NCBI GenBank assembly: GCA_009746045.1
Contig: RPFO01000076.1
Span: forward strand, 1-55,000
DNA length: 55,000 nucleotides
Direction: 5' to 3'
From: Mesostigma viride
Taxonomy: Eukaryota > Streptophyta > Mesostigmatophyceae > Mesostigmatales > Mesostigmataceae
This document shows, one piece after another, positions 54,660-55,000 of this stretch. The notes under the pieces were generated by a model that saw only the letters and a program-made list of their open reading frames with translations, searched no databases and was not told where the DNA came from. Position 1 is the first letter of the stretch; each line of letters begins with the position of its first letter. The position numbers and the translations under genes are program-made.

Positions 54660-55000
54660 CTGCATACCCCAGCCAGGCACCTGTCACCCACCTGACTTCT
54701 GCTAGTAGTTGCTGGATTTTTTCTTATAGCAGGTGCTGTGTGCTGGTGATTGACATTACGGTCGCCATTGCTTGCCAGTAATTGATAGTTGCTTGATATG
54801 GTCAGCATCACGGCCAAGTCTACGTTCAGATCCTGCTTGGAATTTGTGGCGGGCGTTTTCTGTATTGGATGAACGCCAGTTTTTGTTACAGTGTGATTGT
54901 GTATAGGAACAAGTTTGAAGCAACAGCACACGTAGCATATTCATACTCATAATATACATGCGCTTAATGTGAACGGTGTAGCCTAGGGCGAAGGGCGTTG
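54660..55000. other. No gene seen
   Basis: The last 340 bp show no supported feature. Confidence 0.4.

Overview
The window is nuclear DNA of a eukaryote. A chlorophyte green alga is the most likely source, but I cannot name a species from sequence alone. Three things point this way: a host gene split into about nine short exons with GT-AG introns, a dense layer of nested retrotransposons and small DNA elements, and very long simple-sequence and minisatellite arrays lying inside introns. Nothing prokaryotic (operons, Shine-Dalgarno sites, CRISPR) is visible.

Left part (1-28.3 kb): a nest of mobile elements, nearly all read on the minus strand. A C/T-rich simple repeat (1-308) is followed by the tail of a LINE ORF1-like pseudogene (1376-2137). 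Next comes an LTR element with 431/429-bp LTRs (element B, 2304-10295). Its gag-pol boundary is split by a 1.79-kb terminal-inverted-repeat element. Element B sits between remnants of another LTR element (A). To the right lies a degenerate Ty3/Gypsy element (G, fragments from 11160 to 28286). G is interrupted by a 7.85-kb LTR element with identical 616-bp LTRs (element C, 14458-22308, 5-bp duplication CTCAC), by a tandem pair E1/E2 (23512-26041, duplication CTGG), and by F (26636-28091, duplication GGTC). B and C carry copia-related pols in which an aspartic-protease-like domain lies between integrase and reverse transcriptase. This differs from the standard copia order (protease-integrase-RT-RNase H) and the Gypsy order. 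In C, gag and pol share one frame separated by a single UGA.

Middle part (28.3-33.2 kb): two related MITE-like elements with TA duplications (29462-30369, 30790-31263), then about 157 copies of an 8-bp repeat (31885-33139).

Right-middle part (33.5-45.7 kb, plus strand): a multi-exon gene for nicotinamide/nicotinate mononucleotide adenylyltransferase (NMNAT). The nine exons keep frame throughout. Its introns hold a (GTG)n tract of about 149 units, about 90 copies of a 25-bp minisatellite, a tRNA-type SINE with 23-bp duplications, an array of four hairpins, and a CA/CT/CA tract.

Right part (45.8-55 kb): a 1.62-kb inverted-repeat element with two unknown ORFs starts 66 bp after the NMNAT stop. 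A more complete LINE ORF1 copy follows (49471 down to 48087) with a short AATTC tail. The last 5 kb hold a possible small mitochondrial complex III assembly factor exon (minus) and a possible four-exon gene of unknown function (plus); otherwise I see little.

The only well-supported host gene is NMNAT, which makes NAD+ from NMN or NaMN and ATP. Everything else of substance is mobile or repetitive DNA, much of it with frameshifts, some of them at homopolymers where sequencing error cannot be excluded.
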